NCBI GenBank assembly: GCA_943914745.1
Contig: CALUDF010000143.1
Coordinates: 1-7,646, forward strand
Reading direction: 5' to 3'
Source of the DNA: an uncultured Bacteriovorax sp.
GTDB lineage: Bacteria; Bdellovibrionota; Bacteriovoracia; Bacteriovoracales; Bacteriovoracaceae
Length of the DNA stretch: 7,646 nucleotides
Under the pieces are notes generated by a model. It was not told where the DNA came from. It did no database searches and worked only from the letters and a program-made list of their open reading frames with translations. How positions within the stretch are numbered: position 1 is the first letter of the stretch; each line of letters opens with the position of its first letter. This document shows positions 6,207 to 7,646 of this stretch, piece by piece. The position numbers and the translations under genes are program-made.

Positions 6207-6292
6207 GTTTTAGCTCGAGTCAATTTAGAGCGCAAAAATAAATAAATCAGGAAAGCTCTTAAAGATTTTCCGTAAACAAAGAGAAGTTTATT
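6207..6292 (+). other. 86-bp gap between glmM and pdxJ
   Basis: This is AT-rich and the longest gap within the plus-strand run after 1318. It holds small imperfect inverted repeats (GCTC 6213-6216 with GAGC 6228-6231; GGAAA 6250-6254 with TTTCC 6267-6271) and no T-run, so no convincing terminator. I see no clear -35/-10 pair. AGAGAAG (6280-6286) serves as the pdxJ Shine-Dalgarno. CTCTT (6256-6260) could pair with AAGAG (6279-6283), but a 5-bp stem is weak. Confidence 0.4.
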
Positions 6293-7048
6293 ATGATCCC
6301 TCGTTTAGGCGTTAACATTGACCACGTGGCCACTTTAAGACAAGCGCGTGGAGAAGATTACCCAAGTGTCGTCGATGCAGCTCAAGTCTCACTTTTAAAT
6401 GGGGCCGATCAAATCACGATTCACTTGCGCGAAGACAGAAGACACATTCAGGACACTGATGTGGAGACAGTGCGACTGGTAACTAAGCGCTTTGGAAAAC
6501 CACTAAACCTGGAAATGGGTGTAAACCCAGAGATCGTTGAGATCGCTATCGCTTCAACCCCTGAGTGGATTTGCCTGGTGCCTGAAAAGCGTCAGGAGAA
6601 GACCACAGAAGGAGGTCTGGACCTTTTGGATGATGCTAACTTCATTCGCATTGAAGAAGCAGTTCAGAAGCTTAAAGCGTCGATTAAGGATGTTAAAATC
6701 TCTCTTTTTCTTGAAGCTAAAATTGAAGTTTTGGTTAAGGCCACTCAGCTAAACATTGATGCTGTTGAAATCCACACGGGAGAGTATGCGCGCGTCTTTA
6801 ACAACGGCGATGATATCGGCCGCTTCATTGAGCAGTATAAGTCCGCTAGGGAATTCTTAACCAACAATAAGATTGCCACTCACGCAGGCCATGGCCTGAC
6901 TAATGAAAGTGTCGTGCCGCTTTTAGAAAATAAAATTTTCGAAGAGTACAACATCGGCCACTGGATCATTTGTCACGCGCTCTTTAATGGGCTCTCTGGC
7001 ACGATTAAGAACCTAAAGAGTGTCTTTGAAGCACATCCTTTAAAATAA
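6293..7048 (+). CDS. pdxJ: Pyridoxine 5'-phosphate synthase PdxJ
   Basis: PdxJ condenses 3-amino-2-oxopropyl phosphate with 1-deoxy-D-xylulose 5-phosphate to give pyridoxine 5'-phosphate, the last ring-forming step of the DXP-dependent vitamin B6 route. It is a cytoplasmic TIM barrel. The 251 residues match the family length. Motifs: LGVNIDHVATLRQARG (5-20), ITIHLREDRRHI (41-52, with H44 as the likely catalytic His), LNLEMG (71-76, E74), VPEKRQE (96-102), EGGLD (106-110), EIHTGEYA (159-166), HAGHGL (197-202, H200) and NIGHWIICHALFNGL (220-234). Small departures are H197 where Asn is usual and CHA (227-229) where the family more often has a small residue, then Arg-Ala; neither removes a catalytic residue. 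The presence of PdxJ implies that the organism makes B6 by the DXP route. Confidence 0.96.
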   Translation: MIPRLGVNIDHVATLRQARGEDYPSVVDAAQVSLLNGADQITIHLREDRRHIQDTDVETVRLVTKRFGKPLNLEMGVNPEIVEIAIASTPEWICLVPEKRQEKTTEGGLDLLDDANFIRIEEAVQKLKASIKDVKISLFLEAKIEVLVKATQLNIDAVEIHTGEYARVFNNGDDIGRFIEQYKSAREFLTNNKIATHAGHGLTNESVVPLLENKIFEEYNIGHWIICHALFNGLSGTIKNLKSVFEAHPLK

Positions 7049-7060
7049 GATAAAAGGTGA
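7037..7060 (+). promoter_or_regulatory. tsaE ribosome site with a small overlapping hairpin
   Basis: AAGGTGA (7054-7060) precedes the tsaE ATG at 7064 with tight spacing. CCTTT (7037-7041), at the end of pdxJ, can pair with AAAGG (7053-7057). The 11-nt loop contains the pdxJ stop codon (7046-7048). The stem has only five pairs and is weak on its own. It mirrors the much stronger layout at the cdaA start. Confidence 0.35.
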
Positions 7061-7063
7061 CTG

Positions 7064-7492
7064 ATGAGTGTAGTGCGTACCTGGAAAAAAGTCCTCGAGT
7101 CCGATCTGGCCAACATCGCCTTAGAGATGAAGGAAGTCATTGAGCCGCCAAGTGTGGTTATTTTGGATGGGCCAGTGGGTGCTGGAAAGACGACATTTAC
7201 TAAGATTTTTCTGGGAACAACCAAGCAGACGACGAGCCCGACTTATTCAATCATCAATGAGATTGATAATCTTCTTCACGCTGATCTTTATCGAATCGAA
7301 AAAAGAGAAGAACTCATCCATTTAGAAATCCCGATGTATTTAGAAGAAAAAGACTACTTCCTCATTGAATGGGGCATGCCTTATTTAAGAGATCTCCAGC
7401 GAATCATTGGTGATGAATTTAAATTTTACCAATTGAAGATCGAAATCAACGAGAACAATTCCCGCAATTTTTTGCTTAGTAAAATCCTCTAA
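7064..7492 (+). CDS. tsaE: tRNA N6-threonylcarbamoyladenosine synthesis ATPase TsaE
   Basis: TsaE (YjeE) is the small ATPase that drives turnover of the TsaB-TsaD complex making t6A37 on ANN-decoding tRNAs. The 142 residues fit the family. Motifs: Walker A DGPVGAGKTTF (35-45, K42, T43), TSPTYSIINE (57-66), HADLYR (72-77) and the Walker-B-like FLIEWG (99-104). Family members more often read DLGAGKTTF; PVGAGKTTF keeps the P-loop. The gene starts 15 bp after pdxJ, so they are probably co-transcribed. The C-terminal part (108-142) is beta-rich, as expected. The tsaB and tsaD partners are not in the window. Confidence 0.93.
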   Translation: MSVVRTWKKVLESDLANIALEMKEVIEPPSVVILDGPVGAGKTTFTKIFLGTTKQTTSPTYSIINEIDNLLHADLYRIEKREELIHLEIPMYLEEKDYFLIEWGMPYLRDLQRIIGDEFKFYQLKIEINENNSRNFLLSKIL

Positions 7493-7501
7493 GAAAGTGG
7501 T

Positions 7502-7511
7502 CCTACGTAGG
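7502..7511. repeat. Perfect 10-bp palindrome CCTACGTAGG
   Basis: This lies 9 bp after the tsaE stop. As RNA it can form only a 3-bp stem, so a DNA-level protein site is likelier than a terminator, although TTTTTT (7515-7520) follows. Its arms (CCTA/TAGG) recur at 7580-7589. Confidence 0.35.
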
Positions 7512-7514
7512 CAA

Positions 7515-7551
7515 TTTTTTCCGATCAAAACGCGCGGATAAAATATTTTTT
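7515..7551 (+). terminator. Candidate weak intrinsic terminator after tsaE
   Basis: TTTTTTCCG (7515-7523) can pair with CGGATAAAA (7535-7543), giving eight pairs and one T-T mismatch around an 11-nt loop. TATTTTTT (7544-7551) follows. The stem is poor in G-C, so termination may be inefficient. Its position 22 bp after the last gene of the run supports the call. Confidence 0.35.
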
Positions 7552-7579
7552 CATCAATAAATTGCATCGAATCAAGAGA

Positions 7580-7589
7580 CCTAATTAGG
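7580..7589. repeat. Perfect 10-bp palindrome CCTAATTAGG
   Basis: This palindrome has the same CCTA/TAGG arms as 7502-7511 and differs only in the central two bases; the centres are 78 bp apart. It overlaps the possible Shine-Dalgarno (AGGCGG, 7587-7592) of the candidate gene at the right edge, a position suited to an operator. Confidence 0.35.
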
Positions 7590-7597
7590 CGGTTTTA

Positions 7598-7646
7598 TTG
7601 AAGAATCACCCGATCTTAACGCTTAAGATTACCTTAATTTCAATAC
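7598..7646 (+). CDS. Possible start of a downstream gene (16 codons, runs off right edge)
   Basis: From a TTG at 7598 the frame stays open to the window end and reads MKNHPILTLKITLISI. This resembles the basic-then-hydrophobic start of a signal peptide or membrane anchor. AGGCGG (7587-7592) lies 5 bp upstream as a possible Shine-Dalgarno, and an in-frame TAG lies at 7586-7588. Sixteen codons cannot prove a gene. On the opposite strand a 12-codon open stretch (IEIKVILSVKIG, then TGA) could instead be the tail of a convergent gene. No family can be named. Confidence 0.3.
   Translation, partial: MKNHPILTLKITLISI

Noticed and set aside
7613..7629. Inverted repeat ATCTTAA-CGC-TTAAGAT as a terminator or operator
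   Set aside because: The stem is AT-rich, no T-run follows, and it may lie inside a coding region at the right edge; too little context.
1..7646. CRISPR array, insertion sequence, tRNA or rRNA genes
   Set aside because: No regularly spaced repeats, transposase-like frames, or tRNA/rRNA signatures are visible on either strand.

Overview
The window looks like a chromosomal segment of a Gram-negative bacterium of the Bdellovibrionota/'deltaproteobacterial' type. A Bacteriovorax/Peredibacter-like organism is my guess, from gene order and protein style (a PilZ-GAF-AAA-Fis regulator beside a cdaA-ybbR-glmM-pdxJ-tsaE run). No marker gene proves the taxonomy. Nearly all of the window is coding, and no insertion sequence, CRISPR array, rRNA or tRNA is visible.

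Left part (1-1218). The first 120 bases hold, on the minus strand, the first 40 codons of a RimK-type ATP-grasp ligase gene that runs off the left edge. About 60 bp away, and divergent from it, lies an exported M14 zinc peptidase of the murein-peptide-amidase (MpaA) type. The peptidase has a strong sigma70-type promoter whose -10 box ends only 10 bp before the ATG and no Shine-Dalgarno sequence, so its mRNA is probably leaderless.

Central and right part (1318-7492). Six genes lie head to tail on the plus strand: a PilZ-GAF-AAA-Fis protein built like a sigma54 activator but stripped of the GAFTGA loop and several ATPase residues; cdaA (diadenylate cyclase, makes c-di-AMP); a short ybbR/cdaR-type membrane protein; glmM (glucosamine-6-phosphate to glucosamine-1-phosphate); pdxJ (pyridoxine 5'-phosphate synthase); and tsaE (tRNA t6A ATPase). 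The first four are tightly packed and probably co-transcribed, linking a degenerate signal-sensing regulator to c-di-AMP synthesis and to the supply of cell-wall amino sugar. Two gene starts are covered by RNA hairpins. One is a 10-bp stem over the Shine-Dalgarno of the PilZ-GAF gene. The other is a perfect 13-bp stem whose loop carries the cdaA start codon and whose left arm carries the stop codon of the gene before it. This second hairpin is followed within two bases by a T-run, so it could couple translation, attenuate transcription, or both.

Right edge (7493-7646). A weak terminator-like hairpin, two CCTA-NN-TAGG palindromes 78 bp apart, and a possible TTG-started gene running off the right edge.

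The most unusual items are the start-codon hairpin at cdaA, the degenerate PilZ-GAF 'activator' fused into a c-di-AMP operon, and the leaderless promoter of the exported amidase.
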